DNA from: Micromonospora sp. WMMD882
Lineage (GTDB): Bacteria; Actinomycetota; Actinomycetes; Mycobacteriales; Micromonosporaceae
Assembly: GCF_027497255.1 (NCBI RefSeq)
Contig: NZ_CP114903.1
Location: forward strand, 3,658,001 to 3,722,000
Length of the DNA: 64,000 nt
Direction of reading: 5' to 3'
This document shows, in pieces, positions 16,592-25,012 of the stretch. Positions within the stretch are counted from its first letter, which is position 1. Each line of letters starts with the position of its first letter. The position numbers and the translations under genes are program-made. The notes beneath the pieces were generated by a model. It ran no database searches. It saw only the letters and a program-made list of their open reading frames with translations, and was not told the DNA's origin.

Positions 16592-17896
16592 TCAGGTGGT
16601 TTCGACGATCATGGCGGCGGCGACGGTGCGGTTGGTGGTCTCGTCGATGATGATGAACCCACCCGTGGTCCGGTTCCGCCGGTACTCGTCGGCCAACAAC
16701 GGCACCGTCGTGCGCAACCGCACCCGACCGATCTCGTTGAGCCCCAACCCGGTGACCGTGTCGTCGCGGTGCAGGGTGTTGATGTCCAACCGGTAGTGCA
16801 GGTCCCGCACGATCGCCCGCGCCGTCCGGGTGGTGTGCTTGATGGCGTACTTCCCACCCACCCGCAACGGCTGCGTCTCGTCCATCCAACACACCATCGC
16901 CTCGATGTCCTGCGTGACAGCGGGCGCGTTGTTCGGCCGACAGATCATGTCCCCCCGCGAGATGTCGATCTCGTCGGTCAGACGGACCGTCACCGACATC
17001 GGTGGGAACGCCTCGTCGACCGGCCCGTCAGCGGTCTCCACCGCGGCGACCCGGGACATGAACCCCGACGGGAGAACCATGACGTCATCGCCGGGCTTGA
17101 CCACCCCCGAGGCGACCTGCCCGGCGTAACCCCGGTAGTCGGTGACGGTGGTCGACTGCGGACGGATCACGTACTGCACCGGGAACCGCACATCCACCAG
17201 ATTCCGGTCCGACGCGATGTGCACATGCTCCAGATGATGCAACAACGACGGACCCTCGTACCACGGCATGTTCTCCGACCGCGACACGATGTTGTCACCC
17301 TTGAGCGCCGACACCGGCACCACCGCCAGATCCGGCACCTCCAACTTCGCCGCGAACGCCGTGAACTCGTCGGCGATCCGGTCGTACACCTCCTGCGACC
17401 AGTCCACCAGATCCATCTTGTTCACACACAACACCAGATGCGGCACCCGAAGAAGCGAACACAGGAACGCGTGCCGCCGCGACTGCTCCACCAAACCCTT
17501 ACGCGCATCCACCAGAATCAACGCCAGATCAGCCGTCGACGCGCCCGTCACCATGTTCCGCGTGTACTGGATGTGCCCCGGCGTGTCCGCGATGATGAAC
17601 TTCCGCCGCGGCGTCGCGAAATACCGGTACGCCACATCGATCGTGATGCCCTGCTCCCGCTCCGCCCGCAACCCGTCGGTCAGCAACGCCAGGTTCGTGT
17701 ACTCGTCACCCCGCGCCGCCGACACCGCCTCCACCGCCGCCAACTGATCCGAGAACAACGACTTCGTGTCGTACAACAACCGGCCGATGAGGGTGGACTT
17801 TCCGTCGTCCACACTGCCCGCGGTGGCGAACCGCAACAGGTCCATCGACCGCAGGGCGGCGTCACCGTCGAGCAATGGCATGGTGTCGGTGCTCAT
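16592..17896 (-). CDS. cysN: Sulfate adenylyltransferase large subunit (GTPase)
   Basis: A 434-residue GTPase subunit of ATP sulfurylase. Motifs are G-S-V-D-D-G-K-S-T (P-loop, near residue 29), D-T-P-G-H (G3) and N-K-M-D-L-V-D-W (G4), then the EF-Tu-like barrel domains. With CysD it couples GTP hydrolysis to APS formation from sulfate and ATP. It ends without the fused APS-kinase (CysC) domain found in mycobacterial CysNC, and no cysC lies nearby. It overlaps cysD by one base (TGATG). The stretch 17140-17780 prefers G- and T-ending codons (TTG, GTG, GGT, CGT), unlike its neighbours. Confidence 0.95.
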   Translation of the reverse strand: MSTDTMPLLDGDAALRSMDLLRFATAGSVDDGKSTLIGRLLYDTKSLFSDQLAAVEAVSAARGDEYTNLALLTDGLRAEREQGITIDVAYRYFATPRRKFIIADTPGHIQYTRNMVTGASTADLALILVDARKGLVEQSRRHAFLCSLLRVPHLVLCVNKMDLVDWSQEVYDRIADEFTAFAAKLEVPDLAVVPVSALKGDNIVSRSENMPWYEGPSLLHHLEHVHIASDRNLVDVRFPVQYVIRPQSTTVTDYRGYAGQVASGVVKPGDDVMVLPSGFMSRVAAVETADGPVDEAFPPMSVTVRLTDEIDISRGDMICRPNNAPAVTQDIEAMVCWMDETQPLRVGGKYAIKHTTRTARAIVRDLHYRLDINTLHRDDTVTGLGLNEIGRVRLRTTVPLLADEYRRNRTTGGFIIIDETTNRTVAAAMIVETT

Positions 17897-18816
17897 CAGA
17901 AGTAGCCCTCCCGCTTGCGGTCCTCCATGGCGGCCTCACTCACCCGGTCGTCACCCCGGGTCGCGCCCCGCTCCGTGATCCGGGTCGCCCCGACCTCCTC
18001 GATCACCTTCTCCACCGTGTCCGCGTCCGAAGCGACGGCGGCCGTGCAGGACGCGTCGCCGACGGTGCGGTAGCGGACCCGGGCGGTGAAGGACCTCTCC
18101 CCCGCCCGCAGCGGCAGGTGCTCGTGGACGGCGTAGAGCATGCCGTCACGGTCGACGACCTCACGGTCGTGCGCGAAATAGATCGACGGCAACGGAATAC
18201 GCTCCCGAGCGATGTAGTGCCACACATCCAACTCGGTCCAGTTCGACAACGGAAACACCCGGATCGACTCACCCGCATGATGCCGACCGTTGTACAACGA
18301 CCACAACTCCGGACGCTGGTTCTTCGGATCCCACTGCCCGAACTCGTCCCGGAACGAGAACACCCGCTCCTTCGCCCGCGCCTTCTCCTCGTCCCGACGC
18401 GCCCCACCGAACAACGCGTCGAAACGATGCTTCTCCACCGCGTCCAACAACACCGGCGTCTGGATCCGGTTCCGCGTGCCGTCCCCCGGCTCCCGCACCA
18501 GGCCCCGGACCAGGGCTTCCGGCACGCTGGCCACGATGAGTTGCAGGCTCAGCTCGGTGACCCGCTGGTCGCGGTACGCCAGCACCTCCTCGAAGTTGTG
18601 GCCGGTGTCGACGTGCATCACCGGGAACGGCACGTTCGCCGGGGCGAACGCCTTCTCCGCCAGCCGCAGCATGACGATGGAGTCCTTGCCGCCGGAGAAG
18701 AGCAGCACCGGCCGCTCCATCTCCGCCACCACCTCACGCATCACGAAGATGCTCTCCGCCTCCAACGCGTCCAGGTGGGTGGCCTGGTAGACCGGGCTCG
18801 ATCCGCTGTCCATCAC
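17896..18816 (-). CDS. cysD: Sulfate adenylyltransferase small subunit
   Basis: A 306-residue PP-loop ATP pyrophosphatase. Its signature is L-L-F-S-G-G-K-D-S-I-V-M-L near residue 40. Then come H-V-D-T-G-H-N-F, G-G-A-R-R-D-E-E-K-A-R-A-K-E-R, and a C-terminal R-K-R-E-G-Y-F, the conserved CysD end. It adenylates sulfate in complex with CysN. It overlaps cysQ (4 bp) upstream and cysN (1 bp) downstream, so the three form a tight translationally coupled unit. The middle section (about 18165-18485) has atypical codon choice, like the central part of cysN. Confidence 0.96.
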   Translation of the reverse strand: MMDSGSSPVYQATHLDALEAESIFVMREVVAEMERPVLLFSGGKDSIVMLRLAEKAFAPANVPFPVMHVDTGHNFEEVLAYRDQRVTELSLQLIVASVPEALVRGLVREPGDGTRNRIQTPVLLDAVEKHRFDALFGGARRDEEKARAKERVFSFRDEFGQWDPKNQRPELWSLYNGRHHAGESIRVFPLSNWTELDVWHYIARERIPLPSIYFAHDREVVDRDGMLYAVHEHLPLRAGERSFTARVRYRTVGDASCTAAVASDADTVEKVIEEVGATRITERGATRGDDRVSEAAMEDRKREGYF

Positions 18817-19673
18817 TGTTCCTTTCCTTCAGGAGAGGGCCGGGACGACCGCGTGCCGGCGGCCGCGAGTTGCCGGCTCAACGCGTCCAGCAGGGGCGTG
18901 GCGAGATCCGGACGGCACACCAGCAGGTCGGGCAGGCGCGGGTCGACCTGGTTGTAGGCCAGCGCGGTGCCGTCGATCCGGCAGGCGTGGAACCCGGCGG
19001 CGGTGGCGACCGCGACCGGAGCCGCCGAGTCCCACTCGTACTGCCCGCCGGCGTGGATGTAGGCGTCCACCTCACCCGTCACCACCGCCGCGATCTTCGC
19101 CCCCGCCGAGCCCATCGGCACCAGCTCCGCGCCGACCTCACCGGCCAGATCGGTCAGGAAGGCGGGCGGCCGGCTACGACTGGCCGCCAGGCGGATCGGG
19201 GCGCCGTCGGCCCGGGAGTCGGGCTGTTTGGGCGGGAACTCGGTGGTCAGCACCCGGCCTTGGGCGGGCAGTCCGACCGCGCCGGCGGCCAGCCGGTGCA
19301 CGGGTGAGGCGTGCCGGCTCCAGAGGGCGACGTGCACCGCCCAGTCCGACCGGCCCTCCTCGGAGAACTCCCGGGTGCCGTCCAGCGGGTCGACGATCCA
19401 CACCCGGTCGGCGTCCAGGCGGGTGCGGGCGGCGCCGGTCGCCACCGAGCGACGGGAACCGTCGTCCTCCTCGGAGAGCACCATGTCGCTGGGTCGCCAG
19501 CGGGCCAGCTCGGCCAGGAGGAACTCGTGGGAGGCCCGGTCACCGGCGGCCTTCAGCGCGGCCGGGTCGGCGTGGCCGTGCTCGGCGCGTACCGCCAGCA
19601 GCAGCTCACCCGCGCGGGTGGCGAGCCACTGGGCGAGTCCGCCGTCGGATTCCGGGGGGTTCAACGTCGACAT
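18813..19673 (-). CDS. cysQ: 3'(2'),5'-bisphosphate nucleotidase (PAP phosphatase)
   Basis: A 286-residue inositol-monophosphatase-fold enzyme. Metal-binding motifs are S-E-E-D-D near residue 65, W-I-V-D-P-L-D-G-T-R-E-F near residue 92, and G-G-Q-Y-E-W-D-S-A-A-P-V-A-V-A near residue 212. CysQ removes the 3' phosphate of PAP, the product left when sulfotransferases use PAPS, and of PAPS itself. It overlaps cysD by ATGA. Its presence in place of cysH or cysC suits a locus serving sulfation rather than cysteine synthesis, consistent with the sulfotransferase 5 kb upstream on the same strand. Confidence 0.9.
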   Translation of the reverse strand: MSTLNPPESDGGLAQWLATRAGELLLAVRAEHGHADPAALKAAGDRASHEFLLAELARWRPSDMVLSEEDDGSRRSVATGAARTRLDADRVWIVDPLDGTREFSEEGRSDWAVHVALWSRHASPVHRLAAGAVGLPAQGRVLTTEFPPKQPDSRADGAPIRLAASRSRPPAFLTDLAGEVGAELVPMGSAGAKIAAVVTGEVDAYIHAGGQYEWDSAAPVAVATAAGFHACRIDGTALAYNQVDPRLPDLLVCRPDLATPLLDALSRQLAAAGTRSSRPSPEGKEQ

Positions 19674-19757
19674 GGGCGCTCCTCGGGCGAGATCGGGGCG
19701 GAGCGGGCCGTCTCGCGACGGCCCGCCGGAGGCAGGGGCCGGACGCGGGGCCCGTCG

Positions 19758-19823
19758 GTCGTCACTGGACGGACCGCCGGGCGCCGGGTCGGACCGTCGT
19801 CACTGGACGGCCCGCCGGGTGAA
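19758..19823. repeat. 38-bp-spaced duplication of the permease gene 3' end
   Basis: GTCGTCACTGGACGG(A/C)CCGCCGGG occurs at 19758 and 19796. The second copy contains the permease stop codon (19800-19802); the first repeats it in the spacer before cysQ. Confidence 0.6.
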
Positions 19824-20627
19824 GGATCGCACGCTGAGCCAGGTCAGCGCGGCGGCTGCGCCGGTCAGCACCAGGACGCACACCCAGGCCGGCAGGTGGG
19901 GCACGGCGGGCAGCAGCGCCCCGCGCACCCCCTCCGAGACGTACGTCATGGGGTTGAGCGCGGTGACCACCTGGAACCAGGGCATCGACTCCAGCCGGGG
20001 CCACGGGTAGTGGATGCAGCCGGTCCAGATGATGGGGGTGACGATCACCGAGAAGGTGACGTTGATCCGCTGGATCGGCAGGATGGTGGAGAGGGTCATC
20101 CCGATGCCGCCGCCGACCCAGGCGCCCAGCAGCGCCACCAGCAGCGCGATCGGGAGCCCTTCCAGCCGCCACGGCGCGGAGCCCACGACGAGCGCGCCCA
20201 GCGGGTACATCAGCACCGCCGCGAACACCCCCCGGATCGTGGCGACGACCAGTTTGCCGACCGCGACCAGGCTGGTGGACAGCGGGGCGAGCAGCCGGTC
20301 CTCGATCTCCATGGTGAAGCCGAACTCCTTCACCAGCGGCAGGGCGGTGCTCTGCAACGCGGTGGTGAGGGCGGCCAGCGCGATCACGCCGGGCAGGAAC
20401 AGGTTGGCGAAGGAGCGTTCCACGATGCCCTGCCCGCCGAGGATGGTGCTGAACACGAAGAGCATGAACAGCGGCGTCATCCCGACCTGGATCAGGATCA
20501 CCCACAGCTCCTTGCCGGTGACCATCAGGTCGCGGCGGAGCAGGGCGAGGAAGACCCGGGCGGTGGCCGGCCGGGGCCGGGGGGCGACCTCCGGCCGTAC
20601 CGGGGTGGGGGTGTCGAGGGTGGTCAC
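19800..20627 (-). CDS. ABC-2 type transporter permease (DrrB-like)
   Basis: A 275-residue membrane protein with six predicted helices. An N-terminal amphipathic stretch (ARVFLALLRRDLMVTGKELW) is followed by ABC-2 family segments (PLFMLFVFSTILGG, L-P-G-V-I-A-L-A-A-L and E-D-R-L-L-A-P-L-S-T-S, the conserved cytoplasmic loop). A C-terminal N-P-M-T-Y-V-S-E-G-V-R-G-A-L motif is typical of drug and lipid exporters. The GTG start overlaps the ATPase stop (GTGA), so the two subunits are coupled. Likely exports the hydrophobic product of the adjacent synthase; the substrate is inference from context. Confidence 0.88.
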   Translation of the reverse strand: MTTLDTPTPVRPEVAPRPRPATARVFLALLRRDLMVTGKELWVILIQVGMTPLFMLFVFSTILGGQGIVERSFANLFLPGVIALAALTTALQSTALPLVKEFGFTMEIEDRLLAPLSTSLVAVGKLVVATIRGVFAAVLMYPLGALVVGSAPWRLEGLPIALLVALLGAWVGGGIGMTLSTILPIQRINVTFSVIVTPIIWTGCIHYPWPRLESMPWFQVVTALNPMTYVSEGVRGALLPAVPHLPAWVCVLVLTGAAAALTWLSVRSFTRRAVQ

Positions 20628-21808
20628 CGCGGGTCCCTTCCGGTGAGTTCGATGAAGACGTCCTCCAGGCTGGGTTCGCCGATGTGGATGTCGTTGAGCG
20701 CCGCCGAGCGGGTGGTGAGCAGGGCCAGCGCCGGGCCGAGCAGGGCGGCCGGGTCGGTGGCGAGGTGCAGGCGTACCCGGATCCGGCCGCCGCGTCCGCC
20801 CGGCGCGGGCAGCGTGGCGGTGGAGGCGTCGCCGTTGGCCCGGGCCCGTGCGGCGAGCGCGGCCAGCGCGGCGGCCCGGGCCCCGCCGCCGAGCGCGCCA
20901 CCGCCGCCGCCGAGGGCGCCGCCCGCGCCGCCGAGCGCGCCGGCCAGCCCGGCGCCGGGTCGCCAGCCGGCCCGTCCGGGCGCGCCGGCCGGCAGCGGGC
21001 GACGCTCCGCCTTGCGTACGCCGTCCAGCTCGCGCAGCGCGTCGAGCACCGCGTCGGCGTCGTCCCGCGGGGCCGGGGTGACGGTCAGGTCGAGGATGGC
21101 CTGGCCGGCGAGCCCCCGGACCAGGTTCTGCGGGGTGTCCAGGGTGAGCAGCCGGCCCTGGTCGACGATGCCGACCCGGTCGACCAGGTTGGCCGCGTCG
21201 TTCATCGCGTGGGTGGTGAGCACGATCGACACGCCCCGGTCGCGCATCTCCCGGACCCGGCTCCAGATCAGCAGCCGGGTCTGCGGGTCCAGCGCGTTGG
21301 TGGGCTCGTCGAGGAAGAGCACCGCCGGCTCGTGCATCCAGGCCCGGGCGATCATGAGCCGTTGCGCCATCCCGCCCGAGTACGCCTCGATGCGCCGGTC
21401 GGCGCGGTCGCTGAGGCCGAAGCGGTCCAGCAGCTCGGTGGCCCGTTTCTCCGCCTCGGCCCGGGGCACGCCGTGGTAGGCGGCGTGGTAGACGAGGTTC
21501 TGCCGGGGGGTGAGCGCACGGTCCAGGTTGTTGTGCTGGGGCACCACCGCCAGTTGGGCGCGGGCGGTGACCGGGTCCCGGCCGACGTCGACGCCGCCGA
21601 CCAGGGCCCGGCCGCCGGTGGCCCGCAGCCGGGTGGTGAGGATGCCGATGGTGGTGGACTTGCCGGCCCCGTTCGGCCCGAACAGGCCGAAGGTCTCGCC
21701 CGGCGCGACGGTGAACGAGATCCCGTCGACGGCGTTGGTCTCGCTGCGCGGGTAGCGCTTGACGAGGTCGACGACCTCCACCGCCGCCGGACCGTCTCTG
21801 CTGGGCAT
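20624..21808 (-). CDS. ABC transporter ATP-binding protein (DrrA-like)
   Basis: A 394-residue ATPase. Walker A is F-G-P-N-G-A-G-K-S-T near residue 41; a Q-loop (V-P-Q-H-N-N) and the signature Y-S-G-G-M-A-Q-R-L follow. Walker B is V-L-F-L-D-E-P-T-N-A-L-D and the switch is T-T-H-A-M. The first half matches the daunorubicin-resistance DrrA group. After residue 270 the C-terminal domain carries an odd Ala/Gly-rich insertion (A-L-G-G repeats, about residues 288-330). It is coupled to the permease gene by GTGA and lies 36 bp after the esterase gene, so it probably belongs to the long synthase transcript. Confidence 0.9.
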   Translation of the reverse strand: MPSRDGPAAVEVVDLVKRYPRSETNAVDGISFTVAPGETFGLFGPNGAGKSTTIGILTTRLRATGGRALVGGVDVGRDPVTARAQLAVVPQHNNLDRALTPRQNLVYHAAYHGVPRAEAEKRATELLDRFGLSDRADRRIEAYSGGMAQRLMIARAWMHEPAVLFLDEPTNALDPQTRLLIWSRVREMRDRGVSIVLTTHAMNDAANLVDRVGIVDQGRLLTLDTPQNLVRGLAGQAILDLTVTPAPRDDADAVLDALRELDGVRKAERRPLPAGAPGRAGWRPGAGLAGALGGAGGALGGGGGALGGGARAAALAALAARARANGDASTATLPAPGGRGGRIRVRLHLATDPAALLGPALALLTTRSAALNDIHIGEPSLEDVFIELTGRDPR

Positions 21809-21844
21809 GCCGTACTCCTGTTCCTGGTGCGGGGCCGGTCGGCG

Positions 21845-22930
21845 TCAGGCGCCGGCCGGTCGGGGGTGCGCGTGGAAGAACGTCCAGATCTCGGTGGTGG
21901 CGTCCAGCGCGGTCGACGGGGGTTCGAGGCCGAGGAGCTGCTCGACCCGGGAGTTGGGCTTGCCGCCCGGCCACTGGTGGCCGGCGTCGGCGATGGTGAC
22001 CAGGTCGACCGAGCGGCCCTGCGCGCAGTCCGTGGTGGAGCGGGTGACCGGGCCGTCGACGTTCTGCTCGGGGGTGGCGCAGTCGTCGACGTCGCGCCAC
22101 ATTCCGATCAGCTCGGTCAGCGGCGGTCCGTCGATCTTCACCGGGTTCCGGCCGGTGCCGCCGTTGTCCCGTTTGCCCGGGCCGCCCCGCACCGGCATGG
22201 TCTGGTCGCGCATCCCCTGGATGTGCAGCACGCTCACCGGCTTCGGGGACGGGCACTCGCCGGCCAGCGTGGTGGCCACCACGCCGACCGCGGCGAACAG
22301 GTCGGTGTCGCAGGCCAGCCGGTACGCGAGCAGCCCGCCGTTGGAGATCCCGCTGACGTAGGTGCGGGCCGGGTCCACCGGCATCCGGTCGCGCAGCTCA
22401 CCCACCAGCGCCTCGACGAAGGCGACGTCGTCGACGTCCTGCCGGACCGGTTGGCCGCAGCAGAGGTCACTGGCCCGCCAGGCGCGTTTCACGCCGTCCG
22501 GGAAGGCCACCACGAAGCCGCCCCGGTCGGCCTGCTCGGGCCAGCCGTACGCCTCTTCGGCCTGCTCGCCGGTGCCGGCCGCGCCGTGCAGCATGACGAC
22601 GAGCGGCACCGGCCCGGTCAGGTCCACCGAGGCCGGCCGGTACAGCCGGTAGGTGCGTTCCTGGCCGTCCACGGTCAGGGTGTGCGCGCTGGAGCCGGCC
22701 GGCACGTCCGCGCCGGGGCGTGGCGCGCCCGGGTCGGCCTGCGACGCGCCCGTGCTGGCCGACGGTCGGGCGTCGTCCGGCGGGGGCTGGTCGCCGGGGG
22801 TGGTGCAGCCGGCGACGGTCAGGGCGACCAGGGCGACGGAGAGCGTCAGGAGCCGGGACGGGACGCGCCGCCGGGCGGTGCCCGGCTGGCCGACGGCAGT
22901 TTCCCCGGAAAGGGGGATCAAAGGCATCAT
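21845..22930 (-). CDS. Lipoprotein alpha/beta-hydrolase, PHB depolymerase/feruloyl esterase family
   Basis: A 361-residue secreted lipoprotein. The signal peptide (R-R-R-V-P-S-R-L-L-T, hydrophobic core) ends in the lipobox L-T-V-A-G-C near residue 41, followed by a Pro/Ser-rich linker. The hydrolase domain shows V-M-L-H-G-A-A-G-T (oxyanion region), the nucleophile G-I-S-N-G-G, and a terminal D-A-G-H-Q-W-P-G-G with the catalytic His, the layout of LpqC/PHB-depolymerase-type esterases. The start is set at the ATG at 22930, before the twin-arginine-free signal. Probably an envelope esterase; its place in the cluster suggests action on the exported lipid, which is inference. Confidence 0.8.
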   Translation of the reverse strand: MMPLIPLSGETAVGQPGTARRRVPSRLLTLSVALVALTVAGCTTPGDQPPPDDARPSASTGASQADPGAPRPGADVPAGSSAHTLTVDGQERTYRLYRPASVDLTGPVPLVVMLHGAAGTGEQAEEAYGWPEQADRGGFVVAFPDGVKRAWRASDLCCGQPVRQDVDDVAFVEALVGELRDRMPVDPARTYVSGISNGGLLAYRLACDTDLFAAVGVVATTLAGECPSPKPVSVLHIQGMRDQTMPVRGGPGKRDNGGTGRNPVKIDGPPLTELIGMWRDVDDCATPEQNVDGPVTRSTTDCAQGRSVDLVTIADAGHQWPGGKPNSRVEQLLGLEPPSTALDATTEIWTFFHAHPRPAGA

Positions 22931-23018
22931 AAGTACACTTTCCCCCGCCAATGTTCGAGGAGTGTCAGGACTTCGCCACGTTCCGGACAAGGAAAACCGA
23001 CCGGATCCGGGCCCCGAC

Positions 23019-23042
23019 GGTGGTGTCTGCCCCCGCACCACC
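23019..23042 (-). terminator. Possible hairpin between the secreted-protein and esterase genes
   Basis: GGTGGTG / CACCACC, 7-bp stem with a 10-nt loop, about 30 bp after the stop of the 619-aa gene on the minus strand. Modest stability; could attenuate rather than stop transcription. Confidence 0.35.
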
Positions 23043-23070
23043 ACCGGGACCCGGACGACCTGGTGAGACG

Positions 23071-24930
23071 TCAGCAGCGCCGGGCGTTCATCCTGATCAG
23101 CTCCCAGCCGCCCTCCGGGACGTCGTCCGTCGGGTCGGTCCGCAGGTTCATCGGGTTGGCCATCCCCAGGTACAGGTCGGTCCCGTCGACGACCATGTTG
23201 CGGACGCCGTAGTTGAGGTAGTTGCCCACGCCGGTGTCGCTGACCACCTTCGCCGGCTTCCTGGTGGACTCGAAGACCAGCAGGTCCCCGCCGAACTTCG
23301 GGTCCGGCAGGCCCGGCTCGTCGTCGGCCACCGCCACCCGGTCGGCCGGCACGGGCCGCTCGGCCGCCGCCGCGGCGGCCAGCGGCGCCTCGGCGAGGCC
23401 CTGCGCCGCCCCGGCCGGCAGACCCAGCGACGCGGCGGTCTCCTGGGCGAACTCCTTGGCCAGGTAGCTCCAGTCCATCGTGCCGACGAAGAGCTTGCCC
23501 CCGGCCACCGCCATCTTCCAGGTGTAGTTCAGGTACGGGTCACCGAAGCCGGACTTGCCGTACAGCGGGGTCTGCCCGGTGGACGTCATCGCCCAGGCGC
23601 CCGCGCCGTCGTTCGCCGCCGGGTCCCAGGCGGGCAGCTCGGTCGCCCCGTACAACAGGTCGACCTTCTGCCGTTTGCCACCGAAGCCCTTGCCCCGGTA
23701 GATGCTGATCGCCCGCTGGGTGTTCTGCACGGTGGCCTTGATCCCCTCCTCGTCGGCCGGCGGGTACTTGGTCAGGTGCAGGGTGCTGGCCTTCATCGGC
23801 ACGTGCATGGTGCCCCAGTAGAGGTACCCGCCGAACGAGGCCAGGCCGCCCAGGCCGTAGCTGTTCGCCACCACGATGTCCGGCTCGTACGCGGAGACCT
23901 CCCAGACCTGCTGCCAGGCGTCCACGTCGTCCGGGGTGAGCCCCGGCTCGCCCGAGCGCAGGACCGGACTCATCCAGACCGAGGCGAGCTTGCTCGGCGG
24001 GGTCGGCTCGTCGTCCGCCGCCGTGGCCAGCTCGCCGTCCGAGCCGGGCCAGGTGCTGACGAAGATCCGCCCGTCGTGGACGGTCAGGTCGGCCGCCTGC
24101 GCGGGCAGGGTGCCCACCATGGCGAAGCTGAACGGGTCGGTCTTGCTGCCCGTCCAGCGCAGCACGTGACCCCGCACCCCGCCGTTCGCGCCGACGCCGA
24201 CGCCCGCGTACAGGGCGCCCTCGGCGACGGTGAAGTGCCGGATGTTGCCGAACTCGGGGAAGTTCCGCGAGCCGAGGAACGCGCCGGTGTCGGTGTCGAA
24301 GGCGAACAGGTTGATGGTCTGGCCGAGGGCCGGGCCACCGAGCAGGGCCACCCCGCCGAAGTTGCCGGCCGCCCGGATGCCGACGGTGCCGCGCAGCCGG
24401 TCGAGGTCGGGCTGGGAGGCCCGGACCAGGTCGGTCTTCTCGGTGAGCTGCTCCGCCCCGGTGTCGTACATGTAGAGCCGGGGCATCCGGTGGTCACCGA
24501 GCGAGCCCGGCAACTGCGGGTTGGCCTTGGCGAGCTGGCTCTCCTGGTACTCGCAGACCCAGTCGTCGTTGATCGCCGGCTGGTTGTTGCCGAGGGTCCG
24601 TCCGCTGGTCAGGCAGTTGACGTTCGCGCCGGTGCCGAAGAACAGCCTGTCGCCGGCCCGGGTCATCCCCCACAGGTACGCCTGGTTGACCTTGGCCTGG
24701 CCGCTGGCGCAGGGCGGGCCCTCCGGATAGGGCTGGCCGATGCCCGCGAAGCACTCGTCCGGCGCGGCCTTCGCCAGCACCTGCGGGTTCGGCCCGCCGC
24801 CCGGTCGGTCGGCCTGTTCACCGGCCGTGGGGGCGGCCAGCGCGCCGGCCGGGGTCGCCAGCACGACCCCGAGTCCCAGTACCGCGACGGCCGCCCACAG
24901 CCGTCTCCGGTGGTTCCGGATGGGTTTCAA
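23071..24930 (-). CDS. Secreted beta-propeller-like protein of unknown function, 619 aa
   Basis: A 619-residue protein with a Sec signal peptide (K-P-I-R-N-H-R-R-R, hydrophobic core WAAVAVLGLGVVLATPAG, cleavage likely after A-L-A-A). Recurrent short blade-like units (G-D-R-L-F-F-G-T, G-A-L-Y-A-G-V-G, G-G-Y-L-Y-W-G-T, G-G-K-L-F-V-G-T, G-T-D-L-Y-L-G-M) suggest a six- or seven-bladed propeller. Paired Cys in the N-terminal part and a terminal R-R-C suggest disulfides. I recognise no family. It lies in the co-directional run between the sulfotransferase and lipoprotein esterase genes, so it may bind or process the exported product outside the cell. Confidence 0.65.
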   Translation of the reverse strand: MKPIRNHRRRLWAAVAVLGLGVVLATPAGALAAPTAGEQADRPGGGPNPQVLAKAAPDECFAGIGQPYPEGPPCASGQAKVNQAYLWGMTRAGDRLFFGTGANVNCLTSGRTLGNNQPAINDDWVCEYQESQLAKANPQLPGSLGDHRMPRLYMYDTGAEQLTEKTDLVRASQPDLDRLRGTVGIRAAGNFGGVALLGGPALGQTINLFAFDTDTGAFLGSRNFPEFGNIRHFTVAEGALYAGVGVGANGGVRGHVLRWTGSKTDPFSFAMVGTLPAQAADLTVHDGRIFVSTWPGSDGELATAADDEPTPPSKLASVWMSPVLRSGEPGLTPDDVDAWQQVWEVSAYEPDIVVANSYGLGGLASFGGYLYWGTMHVPMKASTLHLTKYPPADEEGIKATVQNTQRAISIYRGKGFGGKRQKVDLLYGATELPAWDPAANDGAGAWAMTSTGQTPLYGKSGFGDPYLNYTWKMAVAGGKLFVGTMDWSYLAKEFAQETAASLGLPAGAAQGLAEAPLAAAAAAERPVPADRVAVADDEPGLPDPKFGGDLLVFESTRKPAKVVSDTGVGNYLNYGVRNMVVDGTDLYLGMANPMNLRTDPTDDVPEGGWELIRMNARRC

Positions 24931-25012
24931 CTTTCTCTCACTTTCACGATGGTGATGGAACGGTGGTCCGACCAGGACGGCCGGCCGTTGGCTCGGGACA
25001 GGACGGGCCGGC

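Noticed and set aside
19800..22256. A single 818-residue open frame covering permease, ATPase and esterase regions
   Set aside because: Only the last 275 residues are real (permease). The rest is an out-of-frame shadow of the ATPase and esterase genes, and the permease has its own coupled GTG at 20627.
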